Part shown: piece by piece, positions 52,896 through 62,694 of the stretch | How the letters are laid out: each line of letters starts with the position of its first letter | Position numbering within the stretch: the stretch's first letter is position 1 | NCBI GenBank assembly: GCA_024636955.1 | Contig: JAGXGB010000081.1 | Span: 1 to 64,000, forward strand | Origin: Bacteroidales bacterium | GTDB lineage: Bacteria; Bacteroidota; Bacteroidia; Bacteroidales; Lentimicrobiaceae | Length of the DNA: 64,000 bases | Direction: 5' to 3' | Notes under the pieces: model-generated | Databases searched by the model: none | Seen by the model: the letters and a program-made list of their open reading frames with translations, nothing else | Told to the model about the DNA's origin: nothing | Position numbers and translations under genes: made by a program

Positions 52896-53774
52896 TTATT
52901 GTGCACTCAGTGCTTCAGCTTCTGGAGCAATCTTTTTTACAAGACCCTGAAGAACTGTTCCCGGTCCAACCTCTATAAAAGTTGTTGCACCGTCATTGTG
53001 CATATTTTGAATTGTTTGTGTCCATCTTACCGGAGCTGTAAGTTGCTTAACCAGATTTTCACGGATAATTGCAGGATCAGATACTGGTGATGCGTTTACA
53101 TTTTGGTAAATTGGGCAAATAGGAGTATTGAAGTGGGTGTTATAAATTGCTTCCGCAAGTTCTACCCTGGCAGGCTCCATTAGAGGAGAGTGAAAAGCTC
53201 CACCAACTTTTAGTGGTAATGCCCTCTTTGCGCCAGCTGCTTTTAGTTTTTCACATGCAATTTCAATCCCGGCAACTGATCCTGAGATTACGAGTTGGCC
53301 AGGACTATTATAATTAGCAGGAACAACAATCTCATTAATGCCAGAAAGTACTTCTTCAACCTTCCGGTCATCAAGGCCAAGTATTGCAGCCATAGTGCTT
53401 GGTTCAGCTTCACAAGCTTTTTGCATAGCCATTGCACGAGCATATACTAACTTTAATCCATCGTCAAATGATAGAGCCCCAGAAGAAACTAATGCGCTGA
53501 ATTCTCCTAGCGAATGACCGGCAGTCATATCCGGTTTAAATTGATCACCTAAGCTTTTAGCTAAAATTACTGAATGAAGGAAAATAGCAGGTTGGGTAAC
53601 CCTTGTTTGACGGAGGTCTTCATCAGTACCTTCAAACATCAAGTCAGTAATCCTGAATCCAAGAATTTCATTGGCTCTCTCAAATAATGCACGGGCTTCG
53701 GAATTACTATCATATAGATTTTTTCCCATTCCTACAAACTGAGCTCCTTGTCCGGGAAATACGTATGCTTTCAT
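52896..53774 (-). CDS. fabD: malonyl-CoA:acyl carrier protein transacylase
   Basis: 292 residues from the ATG at 53774 (MKAYVFPGQGAQFVGMG); a longer frame to 53855 adds a segment not seen in FabD. Active-site Ser88 in GHSLGEF, His195 in GAFHSPLM, Gln in FPGQGAQ, and the C-terminal EVGPGTVLQGLVKK. Moves malonyl from CoA to ACP to start fatty-acid elongation. A -7 box lies 25 bases upstream, inside the gap to the aminotransferase gene. Confidence 0.96.
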   Translation of the reverse strand: MKAYVFPGQGAQFVGMGKNLYDSNSEARALFERANEILGFRITDLMFEGTDEDLRQTRVTQPAIFLHSVILAKSLGDQFKPDMTAGHSLGEFSALVSSGALSFDDGLKLVYARAMAMQKACEAEPSTMAAILGLDDRKVEEVLSGINEIVVPANYNSPGQLVISGSVAGIEIACEKLKAAGAKRALPLKVGGAFHSPLMEPARVELAEAIYNTHFNTPICPIYQNVNASPVSDPAIIRENLVKQLTAPVRWTQTIQNMHNDGATTFIEVGPGTVLQGLVKKIAPEAEALSAQ

Positions 53775-53798
53775 AAAGTAAAATTGGTTTTTTAGGGT

Positions 53799-53807
53799 GC
53801 AAAGATA
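53799..53807 (-). promoter_or_regulatory. -7 promoter box for fabD
   Basis: The reverse strand reads TATCTTTGC, 24 bases before the fabD ATG, supporting that start over the longer frame. Confidence 0.5.
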
Positions 53808-53830
53808 AAGAGTTTTGGATTTCACCACCT

Positions 53831-54931
53831 CTATTTGGGTAAAACTGCTTCCCACGCTTGAAGTGCTTCTGGCATATTTGCTCGCCCAAACCCAACTCTA
53901 ATATGGGATTGGCCGTACTCAAACATTTCAGACGGAACAGTCATTATCCCGGTTTCCTGTACTAACCTTTCAGCATAATCAAGTGACGGTTCACTCAAAT
54001 TAAGTTTAACAAATGCAGTTGAGCCTGCAGGCGGTTCACTATAATCCTTTATGAAATTCGAATGTCTTCCTGCAAATTCAGCAAATATCGCCTTATTACT
54101 GCGGATTTTATTAAGATTAACCTCTATGAATTCTTCACTATTGTTAAGGGCTATCATTGTCAATATTTCAGCAGGTGCGCTGTTACAAATGCTCAGGTAA
54201 TCTCTGAACAACTTCATTTTTTGCAATAATGATTGGTTGTGAGAAACAACCCATCCTATACGCAAGCCTGCCAGACCAAATGATTTGGCTGTTCCCCAGA
54301 GGCTAATTGTATTCTCATAGAGATCAACCAATGAATCATTGAGTTTTGCAGGATCATGTACCAACTTATGATACATTTCATCAGAATACAAAAGAGTGTT
54401 ATACTTCGATGCAATTGAGATTATGGTGTCAAGTTCTTGTTTGGTGGGATAGTAGCCGGTTGGATTATGCGGAAAGTTTACAATTAACATTCTGGTTTTT
54501 TGAGAAACGAGACTACGGAGGTCATCAGGATTAAATGATCCGTTGATGTCGGGTTCCCAAAATTTAATGTAACAACCAATGTCCTTTGCTATCTGGTATA
54601 ATGACTGGTATGCAGGCTTCATGCATACAATTTCATCCCCCGATAAAAGGGAAAGCTTCATAAGGATATAATTGGCCTCCCCGGGTGTAAGAACAAACAC
54701 CTCATCAGCTTTGATAGAATTGTAGTGTTTAGCTATTGCTTCCCTTAGTAAAGGATCACCTGTTGAATCTTTATAACCCAAAGTGAGATTATTCCATAGC
54801 TTAAGTTCGTTATTTGTAGCCTTTGACAGAACATAATCGAGGCTGAAGCCATCACAGTCAGAACTTGACAACAGGTATCTCACGTTAAATTCATACCTGG
54901 CAAAATACCTTTCAAGTTTAAAGGGGTCCAT
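53831..54931 (-). CDS. fold-type I PLP aminotransferase
   Basis: 366 residues. PLP-binding Lys in WGTAKSFGLAGLRIGW, the NFPHNPTGYYPT motif and GYKDSTGDPLLREAIAKHY are those of aspartate/MalY-type aminotransferases (Aminotran_1_2). Substrate not assignable; similar Bacteroidota proteins are annotated only as pyridoxal-dependent aminotransferase. The predicted active site is complete. It has no operon partner: fabD has its own promoter and folE is 35 bases upstream. Confidence 0.88.
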   Translation of the reverse strand: MDPFKLERYFARYEFNVRYLLSSSDCDGFSLDYVLSKATNNELKLWNNLTLGYKDSTGDPLLREAIAKHYNSIKADEVFVLTPGEANYILMKLSLLSGDEIVCMKPAYQSLYQIAKDIGCYIKFWEPDINGSFNPDDLRSLVSQKTRMLIVNFPHNPTGYYPTKQELDTIISIASKYNTLLYSDEMYHKLVHDPAKLNDSLVDLYENTISLWGTAKSFGLAGLRIGWVVSHNQSLLQKMKLFRDYLSICNSAPAEILTMIALNNSEEFIEVNLNKIRSNKAIFAEFAGRHSNFIKDYSEPPAGSTAFVKLNLSEPSLDYAERLVQETGIMTVPSEMFEYGQSHIRVGFGRANMPEALQAWEAVLPK

Positions 54932-54966
54932 CAGGTTAAAATTTATGAGTTAAAGTGATACGTTTG

Positions 54967-55656
54967 TTAATGTAGCCTTGATCCAATAAGGTGAATGAAT
55001 TCAGCTCTTGTTTTATCAACAAGGAAAGCTCCTGTAAAATCAGAAGTTGTAGTTACTGAATTTTGTTTCTGAATGCCCCTCATACTCATACACATATGCT
55101 GAGCTTCAACTACTACTGCAACTCCTAAAGGCTTCAATGTATTGTTGATTGCTTCTTTGATCTGAGTTGTTAAGCGCTCCTGCACCTGAAGGCGACGGGC
55201 AAAGGCATCAACCACCCTGGGTATTTTACTAAGTCCTACAATATGACCGTTTGGAATGTATGCTACATGAGCTTTCCCAAAGAATGGAATCATGTGGTGT
55301 TCGCACAATGAATATATTTCAATATCCTTAACTATGACCATTTGTTTATAATCCTCTTCGAACATAGCTGAACGCATAATTTCCTCAGGGTTTAGATCAT
55401 ATCCATGGGTAAGAAACTGCATAGCCTTTGCTACCCGCTCAGGAGTTCTGACTAATCCTTCACGATTAGGATCCTCACCTATTAGTTTTAGAATTTCTTT
55501 GTAGTGGTTTCCTAATTTCAGAAGCGTTTTGTTGTTGTATGTATCACGACGGTGATACCCAACCTCCATTGAATAGTCATCCATCATGTTTTCAATAACC
55601 ATATCATTAAGGCCATCTTTCATTCCATCCTTTTCCATAATCTTTTTTTTCATCAT
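54967..55656 (-). CDS. folE: GTP cyclohydrolase I, type IA
   Basis: 229 residues. Zinc ligands in [12 protein letters not shown] and [11 protein letters not shown], plus [19 protein letters not shown] and [15 protein letters not shown], define FolE-IA. It makes 7,8-dihydroneopterin triphosphate. The N-terminal 40 residues are an extension with many methionines ([20 protein letters not shown]), longer than usual, so the real start may be internal. Overlaps queD by 4 bases (ATGA), so the product can pass to the pterin synthase. Confidence 0.94.
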   Translation of the reverse strand: MMKKKIMEKDGMKDGLNDMVIENMMDDYSMEVGYHRRDTYNNKTLLKLGNHYKEILKLIGEDPNREGLVRTPERVAKAMQFLTHGYDLNPEEIMRSAMFEEDYKQMVIVKDIEIYSLCEHHMIPFFGKAHVAYIPNGHIVGLSKIPRVVDAFARRLQVQERLTTQIKEAINNTLKPLGVAVVVEAQHMCMSMRGIQKQNSVTTTSDFTGAFLVDKTRAEFIHLIGSRLH

Positions 55657-56066
55657 GTTCCGTAATACTCTACAAAGTTTCTTTCAGTTTCATACAATTT
55701 AATGCAATGTAAAACTGCACCAAGATCATAAATTGTGCCTTCAAGCTCTTTCCATATATACATGGCAATATTTTCTGCTGATGGCAGAACGCCTTTCATA
55801 AATTCAACTTCGAGATTGAAATTTTTATGGTCAACCTTATCAATAATCTTTTCGTTAATAATTTTGCTCAAAGTTTTAAGATTAATCAAAAACCCAGTCT
55901 CAGGATTTACTTCTCCCTTTATTGTAACAAATAACGAGTAATTATGGCCATGCCAGTTTGGATTTGAACACTTGCCGAATATTTCGAGGTTTTGCTCATC
56001 ACTTAGTTCAGGACTGAAAAGTCGGTGAGCGGCATTAAAATGTTCCTGGCGGGTTATGTAGATCAT
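55653..56066 (-). CDS. queD: 6-pyruvoyl-tetrahydropterin synthase/QueD family protein
   Basis: 137 residues. Zinc-binding His in HFNAAHRL and in WHGHNYSL, catalytic Cys in [12 protein letters not shown], and the late [11 protein letters not shown] Glu are those of PTPS/QueD. Coupled to folE by a 4-base overlap. The product could be 6-carboxytetrahydropterin (queuosine) or tetrahydrobiopterin precursor; the sequence does not separate these. Upstream gap of 55 bases. Confidence 0.92.
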   Translation of the reverse strand: MIYITRQEHFNAAHRLFSPELSDEQNLEIFGKCSNPNWHGHNYSLFVTIKGEVNPETGFLINLKTLSKIINEKIIDKVDHKNFNLEVEFMKGVLPSAENIAMYIWKELEGTIYDLGAVLHCIKLYETERNFVEYYGT

Positions 56067-56121
56067 AAAACAAAATTTTCATCAAAATTACAATAATTAG
56101 CTGACCGTTATGCTTAGGCTC

Positions 56122-56514
56122 TTACCGGCTGCTTGCTCCCTTATTAAGCTTAACAAGATGTATCACTTCAAATACTGTAAAAATCATATACATGATAAAG
56201 AAGCTAATGATGAAATTGACCGCATCATATAAAAAGTTAAGAGAGTAAACCATCAAGATTACCAGGTACAGAAGTAGCTTAATTGTTGTATTCGCCAAGT
56301 ACACATTAACGAATTTTTGAGGAGCCTGCTGTATCTTTTTATGTATAAAGAGAAATGAAATTAAGGTAGCTGCAGTGTGAAATATTAAGATGAAAGGCAA
56401 TACAGGACTTACATATTGAGGTGGTGATAAAAATAATAGCCCGATAACAGCTATTCCGGTTAATGAAGCAAGGAGTAATAGCTGACGAAGGAATAAGCGT
56501 ACTTCATTATTCAT
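56122..56514 (-). CDS. integral membrane protein linked to AtpZ, function unknown
   Basis: 130 residues from the ATG at 56514 (MNNEVRLFLRQLLLL). A longer frame to 56562 overlaps atpZ and is less likely. Four membrane segments (about 10-28, 37-54, 68-86, 92-116). The position, 4 bases after atpZ, and size match small AtpI-like proteins that sit before F-type ATP synthase genes in Bacteroidota. No ATP synthase gene follows here. Confidence 0.75.
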   Translation of the reverse strand: MNNEVRLFLRQLLLLASLTGIAVIGLLFLSPPQYVSPVLPFILIFHTAATLISFLFIHKKIQQAPQKFVNVYLANTTIKLLLYLVILMVYSLNFLYDAVNFIISFFIMYMIFTVFEVIHLVKLNKGASSR

Positions 56515-56518
56515 GATC

Positions 56519-56743
56519 TTAATTATTAGAATTAAACTCTTTGATGAAAAGCCATATTGCAAGGCTGACGCCTCCCAGCGAAAAGATAAGTGTAAATATA
56601 GGAAATGAAAGACCTAACCAATGGTCAGCCTTGTATCCTCCAAATGCACTGCCAGCAATAATTGCAAGCATTTGTACTGCCCTACCAAAATACCGGGCAT
56701 AAGGATTTAGTGGATTATTTTGCTCAGTGCTCAACAGAAGCAT
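56519..56743 (-). CDS. atpZ: AtpZ/AtpI-family F1Fo ATPase-associated membrane protein
   Basis: 74 residues from the ATG at 56743 (MLLLSTEQNNPLNPYARYFG). The two-helix hairpin (AVQMLAIIAGSAFGGYKADH, then FPIFTLIFSLGGVSLAIWLF) with G-x-x-x-D matches the AtpZ family (pfam09527), small Mg/Ca-linked proteins of the ATP synthase operon that assist assembly of the rotor. Overlaps the bactofilin gene by 20 bases. An upstream start at 56821 would be inside bactofilin and is not needed. Confidence 0.88.
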   Translation of the reverse strand: MLLLSTEQNNPLNPYARYFGRAVQMLAIIAGSAFGGYKADHWLGLSFPIFTLIFSLGGVSLAIWLFIKEFNSNN

Positions 56744-57119
56744 GAATTGAATGTGATGCAGGGGCTTCAACTGAAGGCCCATCCATACTGCAAGTGCCTG
56801 TAAAACGGGCGCCAGGTTCAATTGAAAGCTTACTTACACTCAACTCCCCTGTTACCACTGCAGTTGCCTTTAGGGCAAGTAACTCTTTAATTCTTAAAAC
56901 GCCGTTAACATGTCCTTCAATGTCAGCGTTAATGCAGTTGATTTCACCTTCTACTGATCCGGTTGAACCTAATATTACTTTACCTCCTGCAGTGACTGTG
57001 CCATTTAAAGTACCGTCGATTCTGATATTACCGTTTGATTCAACATCGCCAGTGATAATTGTACCTGACTGAATTAAATTAGCTGATGGGGGAGCTTCGG
57101 GTATATTGTTTTTGGCCAT
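56724..57119 (-). CDS. bactofilin (polymer-forming cytoskeletal protein)
   Basis: 131 residues. The central DUF583 domain of right-handed beta-helix repeats is clear: NGNIRIDGTLNGTVTAGGKV, STGSVEGEINCINADIEGHV, KATAVVTGELSVSKLSIEPG. The N-terminus (about 15 residues) is short and polar. Bactofilins form filaments involved in cell shape and envelope organisation. The gene is followed by atpZ with overlap and preceded by porW at 23 bases, so shape and secretion genes may share a transcript. Confidence 0.93.
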   Translation of the reverse strand: MAKNNIPEAPPSANLIQSGTIITGDVESNGNIRIDGTLNGTVTAGGKVILGSTGSVEGEINCINADIEGHVNGVLRIKELLALKATAVVTGELSVSKLSIEPGARFTGTCSMDGPSVEAPASHSIHASVEH

Positions 57120-57142
57120 AATGATATAAATTGGTTGTAGAT

Positions 57143-59797
57143 CTATTTCTGATAATTTTGATTAAAGAACTGAAGATAAGGTGGAATTTTCTTCTCTTTG
57201 AAAAACACAGGATAGTTTGATGCAGAAATTACAAATTGATCGTAAGTGCCTTCCAAAATACCCGAGAAAATATACCCATCACTACCTATGTGATTAAAAT
57301 AAGTCATTGCCTCTTCACTATTTGAAAAAGTGCTAACAGTTATCATCTGCCTGTTCCCATCCATAATCACACTATTTACCTGTAGATTTTTCGAAACATA
57401 ATTTCTGGAGTTAAAGTCAGTAATACGCACTTTTGTTCCATAAACATTAACAGCGGTAGCATCAACTATCAGCACATAAAAATGTGATGCAGTTGACTCC
57501 ATTGAATACATTGAAATATTCTCCGGTGCATCTTCAGGCACTATTCCTCCGTCCTTAGAACCATTATTACCTGCACTAGCTTGATTGCCAAGCAACATAT
57601 TGGCATATGGAACCACTGTTGACGTAGGATAATTTTTAATCAATTGTGCAAGCTCTATCTTCATAGTGTCAGTATCAAAAGTCTTACCAAATGACAATGC
57701 TCTAAGATACGCGAACTGGGGGGCCAATGCATGGTCAGGATAATTACTAATTGCATCATTGCTGTATATCACAACAGTTCGGTATAAGCCGTCATTAAAT
57801 GCCCTGTAAGTTTCTTCATACAATGTTTTTACCCGGTTACTGGCAGCTTCAAGTTCAGCTTTGTATCCTGGATCCATCAGAATCTTTGCATAATCACTTT
57901 CAGGATACTTCTGAATGATTTGATTCTTATGTACTAGCATTTCAGTTGAATCACCCTGATCCCTTTTTATTCTATATACGTGATAGTGTGCCTGTAGTGC
58001 ATTGGAGTCGTCAGGAAATCTTTCAAGCAACTTGTGGAAAGTCTTGCTTGCTTCTGTTACATCATAAAGTTCCTCTAGGTATATTATTCCTGCACTAAAG
58101 AGAGACTGGGCAATTTGAATATTGCTAACTTGTAATTTTTCAGGCGTAAGCGGGAGATTCATGAGGTAGGTATCTCTAGAACGGAAGTTAACACCGGTTC
58201 CTTTTCCTTTGCCTTCAATAATAGTTGTATCAGAGCTAATGCCGTTTTCTGCAAGTTGATCCCAATTAACTACCCGTTTGTTGCTTAGCCGCCAGTTATC
58301 TTCAAGGCGACGCCGACCCCATTTTCGGGTGAATTCGCTATAACCCATGCCAATGGCTGAAGGATTATAGAAATACCAGCCACCTCCTCCTACCTGTGTT
58401 TGCCCTTCCAAATCCGAAACTCTTTTTCCAGCTAAACCAAAACCTGCTTCCATAGCCAAGCGTTCTTCCTCTGCTTTTCTTTGCACTTCTTCTTCCCGCT
58501 TTACGAACTGAGCAATAGCTTCATCAATTATGGCAAACCTTTCTGCCTCGGGCATATTTGCCAAATTTTGCAAACTATCTTGTATATGAATTATTTGAAG
58601 GTGATCAACCAAGCGAGTAACAATCTCTGTGCGGTCACTTATCTTGTCGTAATCAGGGTATTCCTCTGGTAGGTAATTCAGCGCGGTATCATAGTACAAT
58701 TGAGCAAAACCATATTGTTGTTTTTTAAAATAAATATCAGCCAGCTTCAATGCTGAAGTTGATTTTTGGAAATCATTATCAACACTTGTAGCTACAGATT
58801 TGCGAAGATAATTGACTCCCAGTGTGTCGTTCTTCTCTTTAAAAGCTATATCAGCAAGGGCATAATAGATTTGATCCTGAAAATCTTCATTTCTAACTTC
58901 TTTAAGCATCTTTTCAAGTTCCCTTACTATGAGTTTGCGGTCACTACGATTGGCATCATAAACCCGCGCTAAATTGATACGCGCATTAAAGGCCATTTCA
59001 AAGGATGGAGTGCCCTTTATTGCCATAGTATAATATTCAGTAGCTTGGCTATCCTTACCTTCATGCTGGTAAATCTGTCCTAAAATAAAATATAGTCTGG
59101 TTTTAAACTTTGAACCCGATTGCAAAGGTAACCCAGCTTCAATTGTTTCACGTGCCAAGCTATACCTACCTTGTGCAATATACATGTCAGCATAGGCAAT
59201 TGGTAATCCCTTCCTTACACTCCAGGGCAACAAGGAAGTTTTTGATTCTTCATTCAACTGGTCGAATAATGAAATAGCTTTCTCGTATTGTTTAAGTTTG
59301 TGGAAAGTGCGGCCTGTCCATAGTATAGCTTCATAATGTACTGGTTCATCAGGGTATCTCGATGAAACAAACTCGAATGCTCTTCGTGCTGCATTATAAT
59401 CCTGCTTGAAATAATTTGCCTTGCCAATCATCATGTAACTGTACATGACCCACTTCACATACTCCTTGTTGTTAAAGTACATTGAATGCCTTTGGATTAC
59501 CTTTGAAGCTTTTTCAATGGCCCTGTCCATATTAGGATTTATGGTCTGTGCATTACTTGCATTGCCATAATTATAAATCGGTAAAACGGAAATGTAATTA
59601 TCCTTTGCCGATTTGCTTAATTCATTAACACCTTCCTTCAACGCTTCATTGCCATTCCACCATGCATTGTAATGCGCATTGAGGTTGTGGTATACTCTGC
59701 GAGTGAAAGTATTTTTCTTCGTTGAACAAGCAGATATGAACACTGTTAAAAGTGTCATAAATAGTATGTTGCGGATCAAACGATAGTTAGCAGCCAA
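57143..59797 (-). CDS. porW: tetratricopeptide-repeat lipoprotein, T9SS component PorW/SprE
   Basis: 884 residues. Signal peptide with lipobox ISAC (Cys24) followed by STKKNTFTRRVYHNLNAHYN, the start typical of PorW/SprE (SprE in gliding Flavobacteria). TPR-like repeats run from about 120 to 400 (YNAARRAFEFVSSRYPDEPV, KQYEKAISLFDQL, KQQYGFAQLYYDTALNYL). A mid-region YNPSAIGMGYSEFTRKWGRR and a second TPR block follow. PorW is an outer-membrane lipoprotein needed for T9SS cargo export. Several cargo genes lie in this window. Confidence 0.9.
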   Translation of the reverse strand: MAANYRLIRNILFMTLLTVFISACSTKKNTFTRRVYHNLNAHYNAWWNGNEALKEGVNELSKSAKDNYISVLPIYNYGNASNAQTINPNMDRAIEKASKVIQRHSMYFNNKEYVKWVMYSYMMIGKANYFKQDYNAARRAFEFVSSRYPDEPVHYEAILWTGRTFHKLKQYEKAISLFDQLNEESKTSLLPWSVRKGLPIAYADMYIAQGRYSLARETIEAGLPLQSGSKFKTRLYFILGQIYQHEGKDSQATEYYTMAIKGTPSFEMAFNARINLARVYDANRSDRKLIVRELEKMLKEVRNEDFQDQIYYALADIAFKEKNDTLGVNYLRKSVATSVDNDFQKSTSALKLADIYFKKQQYGFAQLYYDTALNYLPEEYPDYDKISDRTEIVTRLVDHLQIIHIQDSLQNLANMPEAERFAIIDEAIAQFVKREEEVQRKAEEERLAMEAGFGLAGKRVSDLEGQTQVGGGGWYFYNPSAIGMGYSEFTRKWGRRRLEDNWRLSNKRVVNWDQLAENGISSDTTIIEGKGKGTGVNFRSRDTYLMNLPLTPEKLQVSNIQIAQSLFSAGIIYLEELYDVTEASKTFHKLLERFPDDSNALQAHYHVYRIKRDQGDSTEMLVHKNQIIQKYPESDYAKILMDPGYKAELEAASNRVKTLYEETYRAFNDGLYRTVVIYSNDAISNYPDHALAPQFAYLRALSFGKTFDTDTMKIELAQLIKNYPTSTVVPYANMLLGNQASAGNNGSKDGGIVPEDAPENISMYSMESTASHFYVLIVDATAVNVYGTKVRITDFNSRNYVSKNLQVNSVIMDGNRQMITVSTFSNSEEAMTYFNHIGSDGYIFSGILEGTYDQFVISASNYPVFFKEKKIPPYLQFFNQNYQK

Positions 59798-60029
59798 TGA
59801 TTATAATGTTTACAATTTTTCTACCTTATAACTGTTAATTTGCAAAAATATTTTATTTTTCCGAAAAGGAAGGAATAAAGTTTGGAATAATGAATATCTG
59901 CAGCACTGAATATGGTTGATGAGGCCATTCACCTATAATTATTTATTCTATTTTCTATTGCTACTTTTACGCATTAATAACTAATTATGGACTTTAGTGT
60001 TCTAATTTTACCAGTCAATAAAAATATTT
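59798..60029. promoter_or_regulatory. divergent intergenic region between porW and the P-type ATPase
   Basis: 232 bases, AT-rich, must contain promoters for both divergent genes. No convincing TAnnTTTG or inverted repeat was found. Confidence 0.25.
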
Positions 60030-62684
60030 ATGTGGCATAGTAAATCAAAAGAAGAAGTCATTCATGAAATGAATGTCGATCCTGAACAAGGCTTGTCATC
60101 AGATGAAGTACTAAAACGACGTGAAAAGTATGGCAGCAATGTGCTAAACGCAAAGAAGAAAAAAAGTATTCTTCGCATGTTCGTAAATCAATTAAGCGAC
60201 TGGTTAATATATGTGCTCTTTGCTGCTGTTGTAATAACACTGATTTTAGGCGAATATATTGACTCAATCATTATCCTACTGGTTATTATTATTAATGCCG
60301 TACTTGGAGTATTGCAGGAAGTTAAGGCTGGTAAGGCTATTGAAGCTCTTAAGAAAATGTCATCACCAAAAGCTTTGGTAAAAAGGAATGGACAAGTATC
60401 AGAAATTGATTCAATAGGTATTGTACCTGGTGATATACTTATACTTGATGCAGGTAGGTTTATTGCTGCTGACATCAGGATCATAGAATCAATGAATCTT
60501 AAAATTGAGGAGTCTGCACTAACAGGTGAGTCGGTGCCATCTGATAAAGGCGCCGACCTTATGTATGAAACTGATACTCCTCTGGGCGACAGGGAAAATA
60601 TGGGCTTTATGACTAATCTTGTCACTTATGGCAGGGGAGTGGGAGTAGTAGTAGGAACTGGCATGAACACTGAGGTTGGAAAGATAGCCGAATTCCTTGA
60701 CACTGATGAGGAAGGTAAAACTCCTCTCGAACTCCGATTGGATGAGTTAGGTAAGATGCTAGGTAAAATAGCTATTGCAATATGTGTATTTATTTTTATC
60801 CTGACTGTAATACAGGGGCGTGATTTAGCTGAAATGTTCTTAATAGCAGTTTCATTAGCAGTTGCCAGCATTCCTGAAGGATTAGCTGCAATTGTTGCTG
60901 TGGTTCTTTCTATTGGTGTTACTATCATGTCAAAAAAGAACGCCATCATCAAAAGGCTTCCTGCAGTTGAAACTTTAGGGTCAGTAAATATTGTATGCTC
61001 TGATAAAACAGGAACTCTCACTCAGAATAAAATGACTGTTGTTCGTTTCTTTACCCTTGGTGGTGAAGAACAAGTTCAAAGGGAAAAATCAAATACAGCT
61101 TCCGAGGATGCCCGATTCTTGGCAAAAGCTATGATTCTTAGCTCTGATGCAACATATAATGAAGGTAAAGGCACAGGTGATCCCACTGAGATTGCATTGT
61201 TGCTTTTTGCTGATGACTTGCAGATAAGCAGGCAACAAGTGAACCGATCGAATAAGCGTATAGGGGAATTCTCATTTGATTCTGAAAGGAAGCTAATGTC
61301 TACACTTACGGATGAAAATGGCAAACATACAGTCTATACCAAAGGAGCTATTGACAATATCATAAACATTTCAACCCGGGTGTTGAAAAATGGAGAAGAA
61401 ATACCTATAACCGACGAACATCGCCGTGAATTCAACAAGGCAACTGTTGATATGTCAAATCAGGCTCTCCGAACATTAGGTGCTGCTTACAAACATGTTG
61501 AAGCAAAAGTTGGTTCGGATGAAATGGAAAGTGACCTGGTGTTGATTGGACTAGTTGGAATGATAGATCCGCCCAGAGAAGAAGTCAAATCATCCATTGA
61601 GTTGGCCAAATTAGCTGGAATTACTACTATAATGATTACCGGTGACCATAAAAATACGGCCTATGCTATTGCACGTGAACTTAAAATTGCTGATCAACCA
61701 GAGCAGGCAATTACAGGTCAGGAGATTGATAAATTCAGTGATGATGAATTTGCTGAACGCGTGTCAGACTTTTATGTTTATGCGCGGGTTTCTCCTGAGC
61801 ATAAAGTAAAAATCGTAAAAGCTTTAAAAGCTAAAGGTAATGTCGTTTCTATGACTGGTGATGGTGTTAATGATGCACCATCGCTTAACGCAGCTGATAT
61901 TGGTGTTGCAATGGGAATTACAGGCACTGATGTGGCAAAAGGTGCATCGGACATGATACTTACTGATGACAATTTTGCAACTATTATTATTGCCATTGAG
62001 CAAGGAAGAAACATCTACAACAACATTAAGAAATCAGTTGTGTTCCTCCTCACATGTAATATCGGAGAAGTTGTTGCTATGCTAGTCACCCTTCTTATTG
62101 GATGGCCTGTTCCTCTGATAGCTACGCAGCTACTATGGATCAATCTTTTAACCGACTCTCTGCCTGCCATTGCATTGGGTATGGACCCTGGTGATCCTGA
62201 TGTTATGAAAGAAAAACCCCGCAACCCAAAAGAAAGTTTCTTTTCTGGAGGTGTAGCACTGCATGCAATATTTGGCGGAGCTTTGATAGGATTCCTAACA
62301 ATTTTTGCTTTCTGGTATGGATTTTACGAATTAGGGTATAGCCCATTTGATAAAGGAATACCTGAAGAGGTTATATCATATGCCCGTACTATGGCTTTCA
62401 TGGTTCTAGTTGCAAGCCAAATGTTTTATGCTTTGGCAATGAGAAATAGCATCAAATCTATATTCAAAATCGGCATATTCACCAACAAGTACCTCATAGG
62501 AGCTATTGTATTCGGCATTTTGGCCCAGCTGTTAGTCATTGAGGTGCCTTTTATGCAAAAAGCCTTTGGCCTTCAAATGCTTGATACAAACGGATGGTTA
62601 GTCGCTATTGGATTAGGTTTATTGCCACTGATAGTGAACGAGCTCTATAAGTTAGTTTTAGTATCTTTGCACCGCTTTAGATAA
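60030..62684 (+). CDS. P-type cation ATPase, type IIA (calcium-type)
   Basis: 884 residues. TGES loop (LTGESVP), phosphorylation Asp325 in CSDKTGTLTQNK, KGAI nucleotide-binding loop, and hinge TGDGVNDAPSL. Membrane helix 4 has ASIPEGLAAIVAVVLS and helix 6 has WINLLTDSLPAIALG, the type IIA (SERCA/PMR1-like) pattern; the D in NLLTD is an ion ligand. Ten membrane segments are visible. Exports Ca2+ or Mn2+, the exact ion not shown. The last residues overlap the promoter of the next gene. Confidence 0.92.
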   Translation: MWHSKSKEEVIHEMNVDPEQGLSSDEVLKRREKYGSNVLNAKKKKSILRMFVNQLSDWLIYVLFAAVVITLILGEYIDSIIILLVIIINAVLGVLQEVKAGKAIEALKKMSSPKALVKRNGQVSEIDSIGIVPGDILILDAGRFIAADIRIIESMNLKIEESALTGESVPSDKGADLMYETDTPLGDRENMGFMTNLVTYGRGVGVVVGTGMNTEVGKIAEFLDTDEEGKTPLELRLDELGKMLGKIAIAICVFIFILTVIQGRDLAEMFLIAVSLAVASIPEGLAAIVAVVLSIGVTIMSKKNAIIKRLPAVETLGSVNIVCSDKTGTLTQNKMTVVRFFTLGGEEQVQREKSNTASEDARFLAKAMILSSDATYNEGKGTGDPTEIALLLFADDLQISRQQVNRSNKRIGEFSFDSERKLMSTLTDENGKHTVYTKGAIDNIINISTRVLKNGEEIPITDEHRREFNKATVDMSNQALRTLGAAYKHVEAKVGSDEMESDLVLIGLVGMIDPPREEVKSSIELAKLAGITTIMITGDHKNTAYAIARELKIADQPEQAITGQEIDKFSDDEFAERVSDFYVYARVSPEHKVKIVKALKAKGNVVSMTGDGVNDAPSLNAADIGVAMGITGTDVAKGASDMILTDDNFATIIIAIEQGRNIYNNIKKSVVFLLTCNIGEVVAMLVTLLIGWPVPLIATQLLWINLLTDSLPAIALGMDPGDPDVMKEKPRNPKESFFSGGVALHAIFGGALIGFLTIFAFWYGFYELGYSPFDKGIPEEVISYARTMAFMVLVASQMFYALAMRNSIKSIFKIGIFTNKYLIGAIVFGILAQLLVIEVPFMQKAFGLQMLDTNGWLVAIGLGLLPLIVNELYKLVLVSLHRFR
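62662..62670 (+). promoter_or_regulatory. -7 promoter box for the M23 peptidase/dxr unit
   Basis: TATCTTTGC lies within the last codons of the ATPase gene, 24 bases before the ATG at 62695. So the downstream unit can be transcribed independently. Confidence 0.5.
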
Positions 62685-62694
62685 TTAGAACTGA

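Noticed and set aside
53775-53855. Longer N-terminus for FabD
   Set aside because: The extra 27 residues are absent from the family, and the -7 box lies inside them, so the ATG at 53774 is the start.
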